Position numbers and translations under genes: made by a program. From Candidatus Velthaea versatilis (GTDB taxonomy: Bacteria; Vulcanimicrobiota; Vulcanimicrobiia; Vulcanimicrobiales; Vulcanimicrobiaceae), in contig PLAE01000229.1 of NCBI GenBank assembly GCA_003134035.1, positions 1 to 47,676 on the forward strand: a stretch of 47,676 nt of DNA, in the 5' to 3' direction. The notes beneath the pieces were generated by a model. The model did not search any database and was not told the DNA's origin. It saw only the letters and a list, made by a program, of their open reading frames with translations. Every line of letters starts with the position of its first letter. The first letter of the stretch is position 1. Positions 1-7,605 of this stretch are shown piece after piece.

Positions 1-383
1 GCAGACAACCGTCGCCGCCGCGGACAGTTCGGCCCCCGTGACGCAATACAAGCCGGTAACGAGCGAAGAACTCCTCAAGCCCAGCGGACTGGCTGCTGCC
101 GCGCCGTACGTACGACGGCACCGCCTACAGCCCGCTCAACCAAATCAACACGGAGAATATCAAGAGTCTGCATCTCGCGTGGTCCTTCGCCACCGGCGTG
201 GTCGAAGGCCACGAGGCGCCGCCGATCGTCAACAACGGCGTGATGTTCGTCGCAACGCCCGAAGCGCAGATCCTCGCGCTCGACGTGCGAACCGGGAATC
301 TGCTGTGGCGCTATAAGCAAGTCAATCTCGGACGCTCGGTAACGGCTTCAAATGCTAACCCGCCCGAGACATCGCGGGTGTGA
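1..383 (+). pseudogene. PQQ-dependent alcohol dehydrogenase, broken N-terminal fragment
   Basis: The gene enters from outside the window. Frame 2 reads the end of a leader and then a segment ending EELLKPS. Near base 85 the recognisable sequence jumps to frame 3 (ADWLLPRRTYDGTAYSPLNQ), so one or more bases were lost or gained. Frame 3 then carries hallmarks of the N-terminal blade of PQQ-dependent methanol/ethanol dehydrogenases: NQINTENIKSLHLAWSF, APPIVNNGVMFVATPEAQILALD and TGNLLWRYK. After LLWRYK the similarity to the family stops and a stop follows at 381. The enzyme would be a periplasmic quinoprotein of about 550-600 residues; the calcium/PQQ-binding and catalytic regions are absent. 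The frameshift and truncation are seen; the family assignment is by motif memory and fairly sure. Confidence 0.7.
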
Positions 384-719
384 GTTCGGCGTGAGATTTC
401 CTTTCAGCCACAACGATATCGGCTCGCGTCGCCCATCCTAATCACGAAGGGGGAGCGACGCCTGTGGTGCCCGACTCAACATCCATTGGCGATAATCCGC
501 TCCACCTGGCAGGGGAGATTTTCCGAACCGTTCCTCACCATGGTCAGTTCGACCGTTGATTCCCGTACCGGTGAATGGCGATACGAGTATCGCCTCGATG
601 CAGGTCCAGGCGTAGGTGCGAGTGGCCTCACGATCGGAACAAACCGACCAGCTCCATGATCCTCAATGGAGTTGTCGAGCAGAGCATTGACGTCGTAAAG
701 GTTTGAAACAGCACTCGCA
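384..719. other. Gene-free stretch
   Basis: No reading frame here has recognisable protein character on either strand. It separates the broken PQQ dehydrogenase from the 3' end of the YdeI-like gene and is probably decayed remainder of the dehydrogenase locus. Confidence 0.4.
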
Positions 720-1223
720 TTACTTGCCGCGATCAGGAAGCTCCGTTCTCCCTCGCTGGGCCTCATTAACGGCTTCTTGAATCCGCTTCCGGCGCGTTTC
801 GGGTTTAACCGCCTCGTCAATGCGCCGAACGATGAAGTTCCGCCGTCCGGGAAAAAGGGCTTTGAAGTCCCTCGTGGCTCCTTGCGCCCGCAGGGCGGAG
901 AGCAAATCGGCCGGATATGTCACGGCAGCCCGGTCGAGGACGGTGATTCGCATATGCACCGGATCGCCAGCCCTGGTTCGTGTCTCTTTTCGGACCCTCG
1001 CTTTGATGCGCATGTAATGCTGGCCGCCCCCGACGGGGAAGAGGCTTACCTTGAACGGCGCAGAGTCGTTGAGACAGGCCATGACAAGGACAGAGCCATG
1101 TGTTCCGAGAGCCTCGGTAATCGCCGCCGGAATTGGAATGGCGCAATAGTCCATTCCCTCCGCCCACTTTTCGAGCGTAGCTTCGAAACACAGTTCCTTG
1201 CCTGCGATAGGTGAGCTCTTCAT
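720..1223 (-). CDS. DUF1905 / YdeI-like (OmpD-associated) protein
   Basis: A 167-residue protein. Residues about 8-95 resemble the DUF1905 fold (FEATLEKWAEGMDYCAIPIP, then GQHYMRIKARVRKETR and GDPVHMRITVLD). Residues about 108-160 carry the C-terminal YdeI/OmdA signature: DFKALFPGRRNFIVRRIDEA followed by KPETRRKRI and a short basic tail. Members are small cytoplasmic proteins sometimes annotated as bacteriocin-protection proteins because of YdeI; the biochemical role is unknown. The ATG at 1223 gives the normal two-domain length. The gene stands alone, with non-coding DNA on both sides. Family call is confident, function is not. Confidence 0.8.
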   Translation of the reverse strand: MKSSPIAGKELCFEATLEKWAEGMDYCAIPIPAAITEALGTHGSVLVMACLNDSAPFKVSLFPVGGGQHYMRIKARVRKETRTRAGDPVHMRITVLDRAAVTYPADLLSALRAQGATRDFKALFPGRRNFIVRRIDEAVKPETRRKRIQEAVNEAQRGRTELPDRGK

Positions 1224-1605
1224 GGATGATTGCCAGCCAAGCGAGATTTAACATTCGACGAGGGATACCCGGTCAATCCCCGGCCGTGGGGTTGTGCCCC
1301 AGTCGTCCGGCTCAGCCGCAAGAACGAGGGAGCCGGGTTTGGCTTGATCGTCCGTCGCATGAGACCGTTCCTGATTCTATAGACACACCTCCGCCCGAAC
1401 GCGTATCTGGCGTAGCAATTACACCCGCGGATTCGCACCGCAGAACGTCCGACGTCTCCATCTCGGTCGGCTTTCGACGACGAGGAGCGATCCGGATACC
1501 TTGTCACATTCTAGGCGGCGGCAGCGAACTGCGCGCACCCGAGTGCCGCAGAGTGAGCGGCGGGTTCTGGCTCCGTCCCCGCAATCGCAAAGTAAGTAGC
1601 TGCTT
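1224..1605. other. Gene-free stretch before the first toxin-antitoxin pair
   Basis: A long plus-strand frame runs through here into the antitoxin, but its upstream part has no protein-like character and the antitoxin has a good ATG at 1640. I see nothing else supportable. Confidence 0.4.
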
Positions 1606-1630
1606 TACACCGTGTAGCGTTTGTGCTACA
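1606..1630. promoter_or_regulatory. Overlapping palindromes, candidate operator of the first toxin-antitoxin pair
   Basis: Two overlapping inverted repeats lie just upstream of the antitoxin ATG (1640): TACAC-C-GTGTA at 1606-1616 and TGTAGC (1613-1618) with GCTACA (1625-1630), spacer 6 nt. The half-site TGTAG/CTACA thus occurs several times, as expected for cooperative autorepression by an antitoxin-toxin complex. The repeats are seen; the operator role is inferred from the family. Confidence 0.55.
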
Positions 1631-1639
1631 GTTAACTGG

Positions 1640-1894
1640 ATGGAACGAATCATCACGCAACGCGAACTACGCAATGATAACGCCGAAATCATTCGTGCAC
1701 TCGAAAGTGGCGACTCCTTTATCATTACCCGCAATGGCGTGCCTGTGGGGCGCCTAACTCCTGTTGCCAGACGAACGTTCATCCCGACTTCTGAACTCAA
1801 GAAATCCGCCGCCCATTTGCCTCGAATCGATTACAAGAAGTTCCGCGATGACATCGATGCGTTCATCGACCAAGACCCTGCCCCGCGTGTCTAA
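1640..1894 (+). CDS. Phd/YefM-type antitoxin (VapB-like)
   Basis: An 84-residue antitoxin. The N-terminal half matches the Phd/YefM fold: MERIITQRELRNDNAEIIRA, then ESGDSFIITRNGVPVGRLTPV, which supplies DNA binding and dimerisation. The C-terminal half (about residues 50-84, rich in Lys, Asp and Phe) is the usual disordered toxin-binding tail. It would bind and neutralise the PIN-domain nuclease encoded next and repress the shared promoter through the palindromes immediately upstream. The ATG at 1640 follows those palindromes closely. Its last codons overlap the GTG of the toxin gene by 8 nt, as expected for a translationally coupled pair. Confidence 0.88.
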   Translation: MERIITQRELRNDNAEIIRALESGDSFIITRNGVPVGRLTPVARRTFIPTSELKKSAAHLPRIDYKKFRDDIDAFIDQDPAPRV

Positions 1895-2291
1895 TCATCA
1901 GCGCGGCGTCTTGGATACGTCCGTCATTATCGACTTTACAGACATTAGCGACGACACACTTCCGCAGCTAGCCTCAATCGCAGCGCTTACGCTCGCGGAA
2001 TTGACATCCGGCCCGCTCTCGACAAACGAGCCGGTTGAACGGGCTGAGCGTTTAGAACGTTTGCAGTGGGCTGAAAGTACGTTCGAGGCAATCCCCTTCG
2101 ATGTGGCCGCTGCGCATACATATGCAAGAGTTTATGCTGCTTGTCTTACTACCAAGCAGAAACCACGCGGTGCCAGAGCTGTCGATCTCCTCATTGCGGC
2201 AACGGCATTATCTCGCGGCTTGCCGCTATACACGCGCAATCCGGCGGATTTCACAAGCGTAGCCACCTTGATGAAGATCATCGGAGTATAG
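1887..2291 (+). CDS. vapC: VapC-type PIN-domain ribonuclease toxin
   Basis: A 134-residue PIN-domain toxin, presumably an RNase that cleaves tRNA or rRNA when released from its antitoxin. The acidic Mg-binding residues are present: Asp10 in VLDTSVIID, Glu39 in LTLAELTSG, Asp100 in RAVDLLIAATA, and Asp121 in TRNPADF. The predicted start is the GTG at 1887, inside the last codons of the antitoxin; with it the protein begins seven residues before the first catalytic strand. An upstream ATG would lengthen it unnaturally. All catalytic positions look intact, so the toxin is probably active. The RNA target cannot be told from the sequence. Confidence 0.88.
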   Translation: MSNHQRGVLDTSVIIDFTDISDDTLPQLASIAALTLAELTSGPLSTNEPVERAERLERLQWAESTFEAIPFDVAAAHTYARVYAACLTTKQKPRGARAVDLLIAATALSRGLPLYTRNPADFTSVATLMKIIGV

Positions 2292-2444
2292 TCTGACGAG
2301 ACGTACTGTGCCTGAACTCCCTCATGGGACCATGTTGGGGGAATTCCTGGGACTCTACGGATCATGCCGGTGGAATGGATCGCGGATAGCGGGCAGCGCT
2401 ACGGCGGCAAGGACGAATGATACGGATACGATGGACGACGGTTG

Positions 2445-2624
2445 ATGGTTGATGTCGGCCGCATTCAGTTGCTCATCGCTGCCGTTTCGGTGACGAGTCG
2501 TCGTCTTCGGCAATGTGATTGACGCGCTCGGCGCCGCCGGTTCCCTCCCTAAAGGCGCGCCGTTCGCATCGGGTAATCTCGCGCTGATCCACATCGTTCT
2601 CGCGAAATTCGGCTGGCTCTCGTG
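2445..2624 (+). pseudogene. Possible frameshifted small hydrophobic ORF upstream of the 77-aa membrane protein
   Basis: One frame reads MVDVGRIQLLIAAVSV from 2445. After about base 2491 the protein-like sequence continues in another frame as RVVVFGNVIDALGAAGSLPK and ends GNLALIHIVLAKFGWLS at a TGA (2623-2625). That TGA overlaps the GTG start of the next gene, the spacing expected of a coupled partner gene. Neither half is recognisable. This may be a decayed or mis-sequenced small membrane protein. The stop/start overlap is seen; the gene itself is a guess. Confidence 0.3.
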
Positions 2625-2855
2625 ATCGCAATTTTGCTCGAGACGTTCAGCGCGTTTTGGCTGTGGACAGCGGTTCTCAAGCGTAATGACCGTGCAGAAG
2701 ATTTGGCATTTGCGACGCTACTGGTGATCTTCGGCGGATTCGTCGTGGTCGACGAGCTCGCTGGATTGTACGAGCTCGAAGCCGTCCATAGGTCACTCGT
2801 CGTCTTCGTGGCGGCGCTCTACCTAGTCGTTCACTGGACTTTCCCGCGTGAATAA
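2622..2855 (+). CDS. Small membrane protein, two to three helices
   Basis: A 77-residue hydrophobic protein starting at GTG 2622. Helices are likely at residues 3-18 (AILLETFSAFWLWTAVL), 28-45 (LAFATLLVIFGGFVVV) and 58-73 (SLVVFVAALYLVVHW), with an acidic stretch DELAGLYELE between the last two. I do not recognise the family. The GTG overlaps the stop of an upstream, apparently frameshifted hydrophobic ORF (GTGA), so the two may once have formed an operon. Coherent hydrophobic periodicity supports it as a gene or recent gene. Confidence 0.5.
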   Translation: MIAILLETFSAFWLWTAVLKRNDRAEDLAFATLLVIFGGFVVVDELAGLYELEAVHRSLVVFVAALYLVVHWTFPRE

Positions 2856-3066
2856 ACCAGCCACGCTGGGCGCCTAATAGAGTAAATCTTCCGGCGCCAT
2901 CCGTGGTGATTCGCCAATGGCGGTTGCCGCACGTGTAACCTGGTCGTTCAAAACGGCCCGCCGCGGCTGCCGGGATACGCGCTGATCTCGACGGACGACC
3001 AGACGACGGGGCTGCAAGCCGATGAGCTGGCACGCGCCCCGTCGATGTGGTCGTCCTTGACCCACG

Positions 3067-3091
3067 GATGATATCATGAGATGCTATCATC
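3067..3091. promoter_or_regulatory. Inverted repeat over the start of the second toxin-antitoxin pair
   Basis: GATGATA (3067-3073) and TATCATC (3085-3091) are perfect 7-bp arms separated by 11 nt. The left arm is also part of a perfect 10-bp palindrome ATGATATCAT (3068-3077). The repeat covers the ATG at 3081, so either the operator overlaps the start or the true start is the in-frame GTG at 3093. It is the natural binding site for the ribbon-helix-helix antitoxin encoded here. Confidence 0.6.
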
Positions 3092-3317
3092 AGTGAACAT
3101 ACTCATCCGCAACGTACCGGCACACGTTCTAGACGCGCTGCGCTCACGAGCTCGCGAGCGCGGTCGATCTGTCCAAGCCGAAGCACTCGATGCACTGCAA
3201 GCGGGACTGAAGCCTATGGGCCGTTCCCTGGTGGAATGGCTGCACACCGTTGCCGACCCCGACATCGACGTCAAAGCGGGCTTGAAAGCGATCCGCGAAC
3301 AACGCGACGAGCGGTGA
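3081..3317 (+). CDS. FitA/VapB-like ribbon-helix-helix antitoxin
   Basis: A 78-residue antitoxin. The N-terminal ribbon-helix-helix is clear: NILIRNVPAHVLDALRSRAR, then RGRSVQAEALDALQAGL, closely resembling FitA-type antitoxins. The remaining tail (residues about 45-78) would wrap the PIN toxin. It should repress its own operon at the inverted repeat that covers its start. Two starts are possible: ATG 3081 lies inside that repeat, while GTG 3093 begins directly at the first beta strand (VNILIRNVP); I kept the ATG. The TGA overlaps the toxin GTG in a GTGA arrangement. Confidence 0.85.
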   Translation: MLSSVNILIRNVPAHVLDALRSRARERGRSVQAEALDALQAGLKPMGRSLVEWLHTVADPDIDVKAGLKAIREQRDER

Positions 3318-3686
3318 AGATCATCATCGATGCAAGCGCTGCCTTTATCATGCTTGCGGATCCCGCACGGGTTGCGGAGATTTTCGCCGACGCGGCCGAC
3401 GTCCTCGCGCCGGAACTCATCGTAGCGGAGCTGCTCAACGCGCGTTGGAAAATGGCACGCGCGGGAGCAGCGGCGCCATCCCTCAACGTCGTTCTCGGTC
3501 TGTTCGGCCGCATTCACCTTGTCGCGACCGTTTCGTACGCGGCGGACGCCGCGGCGCTTGCGCAACGTCTCGATCATCCGGTCTACGACTGTCTGTATGC
3601 GGTGCTCGCGAAACGCGAGAATGCACGATTAGCCACGGCGGATCGGCGCTTCGCGGCGAAATTCGTTGACGAGACGGTTGACGTCG

Positions 3687-3697
<11 letters not shown>
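3314..3697 (+). CDS. vapC: VapC-type PIN-domain ribonuclease toxin
   Basis: A 127-residue PIN-domain toxin paired with the ribbon-helix-helix antitoxin. Four acidic active-site positions are visible: Asp6 (IIIDASA), Glu39 ([11 protein letters not shown]), Asp92 ([12 protein letters not shown]) and Asp110 (LATADRRF). The GTG at 3314 shares four bases with the antitoxin stop, so translation is probably coupled. This pair belongs to a different subfamily from the one at 1640-2291 (ribbon-helix-helix instead of Phd antitoxin), so the two should not cross-neutralise. Its 3' end meets the end of a dead ABC-transporter gene on the other strand. Confidence 0.9.
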
Positions 3698-4197
<500 letters not shown>

Positions 4198-4212
4198 TCG
4201 ATCACCGCGCAG

Positions 4213-4794
4213 TCATGAAGCGCGACGTCGGCTGCGTAGAGCGGCGACCTTTTTGCGGTTGCCGCATCCCGCCATGCGGCACCAGCGCCGCGTGCCGTTC
4301 TTACTCGCGTCGTAAAAGTAGTGGGTGCAGGCCTCGTTCGCGCAGCGCCGGATCGCTTGTCTGTCCTTGCGCGTAAAGAGTTCGCGCGCTGCTTCGGCAA
4401 CGAAGTAGAGCAAGGCCTCCGGAACGTCCGTCGCCACCCGCCGCACGCTCGCAACGCCGCCGGCGAGCGCAACGAGTTCGTCGTGTATCGGCGCGTGCTG
4501 CAAGTGCGCGTTGATGACGGCGAGGTCGTCCGCCACGGGCGCGCGTCCGGCGACGTATGCCTCGACCATGCGCCGCAGCGCCGAGCGGAATGCGTGAACG
4601 CGAGCGATGGTCCGTTCCCGCTCGGGCTCTGTCGCACGCGCGAGGGCGGCGTGTGCTTCGTCCGCGGTCAGCATCCCGACCGCCTCGAGCCAGCCGACGA
4701 AGGCGATAACGTCCGGGACCGTATCGCCGCCCGCGAACGCCGTATTCACGAAGTCCAGCGCGCGATCGTTTGCGACGAACAGGTACCGGCTCAT
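4213..4794 (-). CDS. CGNR zinc-finger (ABATE-domain) putative regulator
   Basis: A 193-residue protein. Residues 1-135 form the ABATE-type domain (YLFVANDRALDFVNTAF at the start is typical). Residues 148-185 form the CGNR zinc finger, with Cys151, Cys156, Cys172 and Cys177 and the eponymous Cys-Gly-Asn-Arg at 177-180, followed by a basic tail. Such proteins are regarded as stress-linked or putative transcription regulators. The start is ATG 4794; an upstream ATG at 4827 would run into the palindrome. The gene is divergent from the VOC/flavin-oxidoreductase operon with a long inverted repeat between them, so it probably controls that operon and itself. Confidence 0.87.
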   Translation of the reverse strand: MSRYLFVANDRALDFVNTAFAGGDTVPDVIAFVGWLEAVGMLTADEAHAALARATEPERERTIARVHAFRSALRRMVEAYVAGRAPVADDLAVINAHLQHAPIHDELVALAGGVASVRRVATDVPEALLYFVAEAARELFTRKDRQAIRRCANEACTHYFYDASKNGTRRWCRMAGCGNRKKVAALRSRRRAS

Positions 4795-4810
4795 GTAACC
4801 CCCATAAACC

Positions 4811-4850
4811 CTATTGACAGGATACATTTGGCGTTGTATACCGTCAATAG
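4811..4850. promoter_or_regulatory. Long near-perfect palindrome between the CGNR regulator and the VOC operon
   Basis: The 16-bp arms at 4811-4826 (CTATTGACAGGATACA) and 4835-4850 (TGTATACCGTCAATAG) match as an inverted repeat at 14 of 16 positions, around an 8-nt centre. The site is 16 bp upstream of the CGNR start (4794) and 43 bp upstream of the VOC ATG (4894). The left arm holds TTGACA and the right arm resembles a -10 box (TGTATA), so promoter elements may be embedded. It is the obvious candidate operator for the CGNR protein. Confidence 0.7.
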
Positions 4851-4893
4851 TTGCTCAAACCAGTTACATCACGTCCACCAGCGAAAGGCTCAT

Positions 4894-5358
4894 ATGCCAA
4901 CGCAAGCACCCGATGTCATCGCAACCACCGGCCACGTCGGCATCAACGTCACCGAAATCGACCGCTCAGTCGCCTTCTATCGTGCGATCCTGGGCCTCGA
5001 CGTCCTCAACCGCAGCGACGAGAACGGCAAACGCTTCGCCTTCCTGGGCGCCCACGGCAAGCTCGTCCTCACCCTGTGGGAACAGGCGACATCGCCGTTC
5101 GGCGTGACCGTCGCCGGTCTCCATCATCTCTCGTTTGTGGTTAGCGACATCGCAGCCGTCCGGTCCGCCGAGCTTCGTGTCCGCGCGGCGGGCGCGAAGC
5201 TCCGTTACGACGGCATCGTGCCTCACCGCGAAGGTGCGAGCTCCGGCGGCATTTTCTTCGAGGACCCCGACGGCACGCGTTTGGAGATTTACGCACCCGC
5301 CGGCGCCAACACGGCACCGGCTCCTAGCGGCACCGCGCCTACCTGCGGCTTCTTCTGA
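4894..5358 (+). CDS. VOC-family (glyoxalase/dioxygenase-fold) protein
   Basis: A 154-residue single-module pair of betaalphabetabetabeta units. The first unit begins GHVGINVTEIDRSVAFYRAI with LGLDVLNR; the second has GLHHLSFVVSDIAAV and ends FFEDPDGTRLEIYAP, the classic metal-site strand with its Glu. Family members include glyoxalase I-like lyases, extradiol dioxygenases and antibiotic-binding proteins; the substrate cannot be told. ATG 4894 is preceded by GAAAGG. It is the first gene of an apparent two-gene operon with the flavin oxidoreductase 2 nt downstream, divergent from a CGNR regulator across a palindrome, suggesting an inducible detoxification unit. The C-terminal 20 residues are an Ala/Pro-rich tail. 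Confidence 0.88.
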   Translation: MPTQAPDVIATTGHVGINVTEIDRSVAFYRAILGLDVLNRSDENGKRFAFLGAHGKLVLTLWEQATSPFGVTVAGLHHLSFVVSDIAAVRSAELRVRAAGAKLRYDGIVPHREGASSGGIFFEDPDGTRLEIYAPAGANTAPAPSGTAPTCGFF

Positions 5359-5360
5359 GC

Positions 5361-6281
5361 GTGAACGCCGAGTCCGCGCGCCACGAAACGTATCACGCGG
5401 GCGAGCTATACGTCCAAGATCGCGCCGGACAGGCGGCTGCGGCGACGGCCGCGCTCGGGGCGATTCACACCGCCATCCCGCCGCCCGCGGCGGCGTTCCT
5501 AGCCGAACGTGAGCTGCTCATCGTCGCGGCGCCCGACGGCGACGGCCGGGTCTGGACGACCCACCTCACGGGCGCGCCTGGTTTCATCCGCGTCGACGGC
5601 GATCGCTCCATGCACGTGGCAGGGCTGCCGCACGCGCGCGATCCGCTCGCCACGAGGCTCGCCGGCCAAACGGTCGTCGGCACGATAGCGATCGATTTCG
5701 CCACGCGTCGACGTATGCGCCTCAACGGCACCAGTCTGGGCAGAACCGGCGGCATCACGATCGTAAGTGATCAGGTCTACGCAAACTGTCCAAAGTTCAT
5801 CGCCGCTCGCTCCGTTGAAGCGATCGCCGACGCATCGACCCCGCATAGCCACGAAGCCGAACGCCTCGACGCAGCGTCGCGCCCACTGATCGCGCAGGCC
5901 GATACGTTCTTCATCGGCACCGCTCACGACGAGGCCGGGGCGGACGCGTCGCATCGCGGCGGTGCCGCGGGTTTCGTTGCGATACTGGACGATCGCACCC
6001 TCCGCTTTCCCGACTATCGCGGAAACGCGATGTACATGACGCTCGGCAACCTCGCCGTCTCGCCGCGAGCGGGGTTGCTCTTCATCGACTGGGAACGCGG
6101 CGATGCGCTGCAAATCACCGGCACCGCGAGGACCGACTGGGACGCAGCGCTCGCCGCTCGTTTCCCGGGGGCGCAACGCATGGTGACTTTTACGATCGAG
6201 CGCATCGTGGTGACCACAAGCGCATCAGCGCTCCGTTGGTCAAAGGCCGTCCCCTCACGCGTCAATCCGCCACTCGAATAG
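5361..6281 (+). CDS. Pyridoxamine 5'-phosphate oxidase-like split-barrel flavoprotein
   Basis: A 306-residue protein with two split-barrel halves. The first contains RELLIVAAPDGDGRVWTTHL and later TVVGTIAIDFATRRRMRLNG; the second contains RTLRFPDYRGNAMYMTLGNL, then PRAGLLFIDWERGDALQITG, the FMN-binding pattern of pyridoxamine-oxidase-family proteins. Members of this long form are FMN-dependent oxidoreductases or reductases, often beside electron-transfer partners; here the partner is a VOC protein 2 nt upstream. The GTG at 5361 is the natural start because the VOC gene stops at 5358. A cysteine occurs at the start of the second half (YANCPKFI), a feature of this subfamily. Substrate unknown. 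Confidence 0.85.
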   Translation: MNAESARHETYHAGELYVQDRAGQAAAATAALGAIHTAIPPPAAAFLAERELLIVAAPDGDGRVWTTHLTGAPGFIRVDGDRSMHVAGLPHARDPLATRLAGQTVVGTIAIDFATRRRMRLNGTSLGRTGGITIVSDQVYANCPKFIAARSVEAIADASTPHSHEAERLDAASRPLIAQADTFFIGTAHDEAGADASHRGGAAGFVAILDDRTLRFPDYRGNAMYMTLGNLAVSPRAGLLFIDWERGDALQITGTARTDWDAALAARFPGAQRMVTFTIERIVVTTSASALRWSKAVPSRVNPPLE

Positions 6282-6391
6282 CCCCCAATCGGATGCTGCG
6301 ACCTGCTCCGACTCATGACGGTCGCTTAACAAAGTGTCCCACGAGTCTGACCGTCCGTGGCCCGATGCGCGACCGGCTGCGGGGCGAGGCT

Positions 6392-7255
6392 TCATGACGC
6401 TGGGCACAGCGTGTCCAGCGCTGCGCGGGTCTTTTGGTCTTCCGCCTCACCGTCCGGACGCGAATACGTCGCCCGGTACACCGTATCACCTGCCAAGTAG
6501 AGTGTGTCCTCGAACTGCCATGTCGGGTCGCCGTTCGGCTTTTCGTAAGCGAGGAACCACCCGAGGCGCTTTCCGCCGCAAACTCGCTGCGCTTTGCTAA
6601 CGTAGACCTTGGCGCCCTCGGCGTGGAGCGAGGCAACAATATCGTGAATCGCATCGTTCAGCGTTGGCCCGCTCAAAAACGCAGCGTTCACATGCCAGAG
6701 CATCACCTGCGGCACGAAAGGGCCCCGCGCCTTTTTGAAATCCATCCAGACCGTCGTATTGGCCGCTGCGGCATTCCCGTTGTCTTGCGTCGCCCAGCTC
6801 GCCGGCAACTTGAGCGCGGCGGACTGATGCGGCGTGAATGTCAGGTTCCCCGACCACCGTTGCGGGTCAGCCGATTTGCTCTGCGAGCGTGGGTGCAGCG
6901 GGCGCCGCGGCTTGTTTCGCGGGTGCGAGCGCGGTAGCCGCTGCGGCAAGCGTCGTACGTTGGGGGGATGGAGCAGCAGCCGCGGCTGCGTTTGCGCGTG
7001 AAGCCGCGGCCGCGGTTGCGCGTGAAGCTGCGGCTGCGCGCGGCGCCGGGGAACGTGTTCGATGCGTATCGACGAAACGCTGGTCTTTCTTTTCTGCACT
7101 TCTCGTGGAAAGGAAAGATGGGGATACACCGTCTCCCACAGGAACATATTGATGACCATAGATGCGAAGAGCGACCACAGCAGTCTTCGTGGAACGCCGC
7201 GCCATTGCCAGACGCTACTCGATATCATCGCCGAGGAGACACTCGATTGGCGCAT
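6392..7255 (-). CDS. TonB-like membrane-anchored protein with low-complexity linker
   Basis: The frame stays open from 7381, but a membrane protein most plausibly starts at ATG 7255 or 7228. Near the N terminus RRLLWSLFASMVINMFLWET is a single membrane segment, followed by a basic proline-rich stretch and a globular C-terminal domain of about 140 residues (from SGNLTFTPHQSAALKLPASW to ATYSRPDGEAEDQ). The build (short cytoplasmic tail, one helix, Pro-rich spacer, periplasmic domain) resembles TonB. The spacer reads as a Gln/Leu/His/Arg-rich oddity here, while the adjacent frame reads as a normal Ala/Pro-rich linker, hinting at two compensating frame changes. A protein of similar layout lies at 46788. 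Function not recognised. Confidence 0.6.
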   Translation of the reverse strand: MRQSSVSSAMISSSVWQWRGVPRRLLWSLFASMVINMFLWETVYPHLSFPREVQKRKTSVSSIRIEHVPRRRAQPQLHAQPRPRLHAQTQPRLLLHPPNVRRLPQRLPRSHPRNKPRRPLHPRSQSKSADPQRWSGNLTFTPHQSAALKLPASWATQDNGNAAAANTTVWMDFKKARGPFVPQVMLWHVNAAFLSGPTLNDAIHDIVASLHAEGAKVYVSKAQRVCGGKRLGWFLAYEKPNGDPTWQFEDTLYLAGDTVYRATYSRPDGEAEDQKTRAALDTLCPAS

Positions 7256-7605
7256 GAACTCACTCCGAAACTGCCGTGTTTTGCCGCACGTCGCCGCGAA
7301 CGCCAAGAGCGCGATCCCGTCGTCTTGCGCGATGGCCGCGGCGCGTGCTAATCCGATAGTGCAGAGCGATAACGGTCGCAACCGGGGTCTCCTGCACGCC
7401 GAGCATCAAAAGTCCTATCTTGCGCTGCCGCACCTCGTCCGCACCACGAAAGGCGTGGAACGTCGTCTCTCGTTATCGGCGCAGTCGCGCAGTCCCTCGC
7501 TGACTTTTCCGCTCGCGCCGACGCAGTCTCATGCTGCTCAAAGCACAAGCTTGCAATCGATCATCGCTTGTCGCGGCAAGTAGCGAAAGAGCTGGCCTAC
7601 CCGGC
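7256..7605. other. Gene-free stretch between two minus-strand genes
   Basis: No frame here is convincing. A minus-strand frame reads LLMLGVQETPVATVIAL with no recognisable surroundings. The stretch should contain the promoter of the TonB-like gene at 6392-7255, but no box pair stands out. Confidence 0.35.
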
